Assembly: GCA_002393705.1 (NCBI GenBank) | Contig: DGTH01000097.1 | Span: 1 to 21,229, forward strand | Reading direction: 5' to 3' | Length of the DNA: 21,229 bases | Source of the DNA: Prevotella sp. UBA4341 | GTDB lineage: Bacteria; Bacteroidota; Bacteroidia; Bacteroidales; Bacteroidaceae | In this document: in pieces, positions 20,880 to 21,229 of the stretch | Numbering within the stretch: the stretch's first letter is position 1 | Layout of the letters: each line of letters starts with the position of its first letter | The notes under the pieces: generated by a model | The model's input: the letters and a program-made list of their open reading frames with translations, nothing else | The model's database searches: none | Told to the model about the DNA's origin: nothing | Made by a program: the position numbers and the translations under genes

Positions 20880-21229
20880 TACAGTACACCAAGGAATATA
20901 TCGGCCATCTGCTCGAAAGATACATGGAAGGTATCTCGACGCTGGAGGAAGAAGACATTCTTTGCCAATATTTCACTCGCAGCGATGTGCCTGCGGAGTG
21001 GGAGGACTATCGACAGCTGTTTGCTGAGATAGACAGCATGAGGCCAACGGAAAAGTCCAAACGCCACTGGTGGACTTGGAGCATAGCGGCGGCAGTAGTG
21101 GCAGTGCTGGTGGTGTTTGCGACTACACAAGAGCTAAAAGAAAATCGGCCAAAGTCGGACGTGATAGCCCAAGTGGAAGAAAAGGAGAAGCCTCAGCAGA
21201 CCCACCCCCAACAGACCCACTCCCAACAG
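20876..21229 (+). CDS. Putative single-pass anti-sigma protein (3' end outside window)
   Basis: 118 codons are visible and the frame is open at the right edge. The N-terminal ~60 residues (GHLLERYMEGISTLEEEDIL, then YFTRSDVPAEWEDYRQLFAE) match the short cytoplasmic module common in Bacteroidales proteins paired with ECF sigma factors. One membrane helix follows (about 68-82, IAAAVVAVLVVF), then an extracytoplasmic Glu/Lys/Gln/Pro-rich stretch. A 15-bp repeat (two units, 21197-21226, encoding QTHPQ and QTHSQ) lies at the edge. The ATG overlaps the sigma stop. It would hold the sigma factor at the membrane until a periplasmic signal arrives; this is inferred from layout. Confidence 0.75.
   Translation, partial: MIQYTKEYIGHLLERYMEGISTLEEEDILCQYFTRSDVPAEWEDYRQLFAEIDSMRPTEKSKRHWWTWSIAAAVVAVLVVFATTQELKENRPKSDVIAQVEEKEKPQQTHPQQTHSQQ

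Overview
The window looks like chromosomal DNA of a Bacteroidales bacterium, most likely Prevotella or a close relative. The evidence is several Bacteroidetes-type -7 promoter elements (TAnnTTTG) placed before genes, ECF sigma factors paired with small membrane proteins, Prevotella-style C-terminal tails on secreted proteins (ending ...GIYINNGHKVIIK and ...GIIIINGKKTMIK), a Cthe_2159-type beta-helix protein, a GH43 glycosidase and a B12-dependent ribonucleotide reductase. The assignment rests on protein style and motifs, not on a search.

Layout. (1) 1-2302, plus strand: the 3' end of a secreted-protein gene, then a secreted carbohydrate-binding beta-helix protein. A strong bidirectional terminator separates it from dnaA. 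(2) 2390-9379, minus strand, conserved core: nrdJ and folB overlap; an amidase and an MCE/MlaD-type protein form a second unit closed by a terminator; dnaA is separate. (3) 9498-14188, plus strand, divergent from nrdJ: a secreted M6 metalloprotease overlaps by ATGA with a 999-codon ORF joining a nitroreductase to a signal-peptide-like segment and a GH43 glycosidase. This stretch is crowded with heptanucleotide tandem repeats and GC-rich palindromes inside coding sequence. (4) 14189-14882: a short intergenic region holding one copy of a 46-bp repeat, a winged-helix regulator, and a scar in which the start of an ECF sigma gene is joined to the tail of a membrane protein gene. (5) 14861-16763: a compact cassette (GHKL ATPase, STAS-like DUF4325, outer-membrane barrel) flanked by 87/88-bp direct repeats that carry the promoter and first codons of the broken sigma gene. 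(6) 16809-20152: a probable operon of a membrane-anchored MutS-like ATPase, a possible tiny lipoprotein, a DUF6249-like membrane protein, an ECF sigma factor and a putative anti-sigma protein, linked by 4-nt overlaps except at the tiny ORF. (7) 20153-21229: a second copy of the 46-bp repeat, a hairpin, another ECF sigma factor and the start of its presumed anti-sigma partner, cut by the window edge.

Best candidates for something new: the repeat-bounded ATPase/STAS/barrel cassette, which resembles a partner-switching module tied to an envelope protein; the nitroreductase-GH43 joint ORF with a heptamer tract at the junction; and the set of 7-bp repeats in coding linkers, where a one-unit change shifts the reading frame. 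Names for core genes are secure. Functions proposed for the cassette, the MutS-like operon and the repeats are inference.
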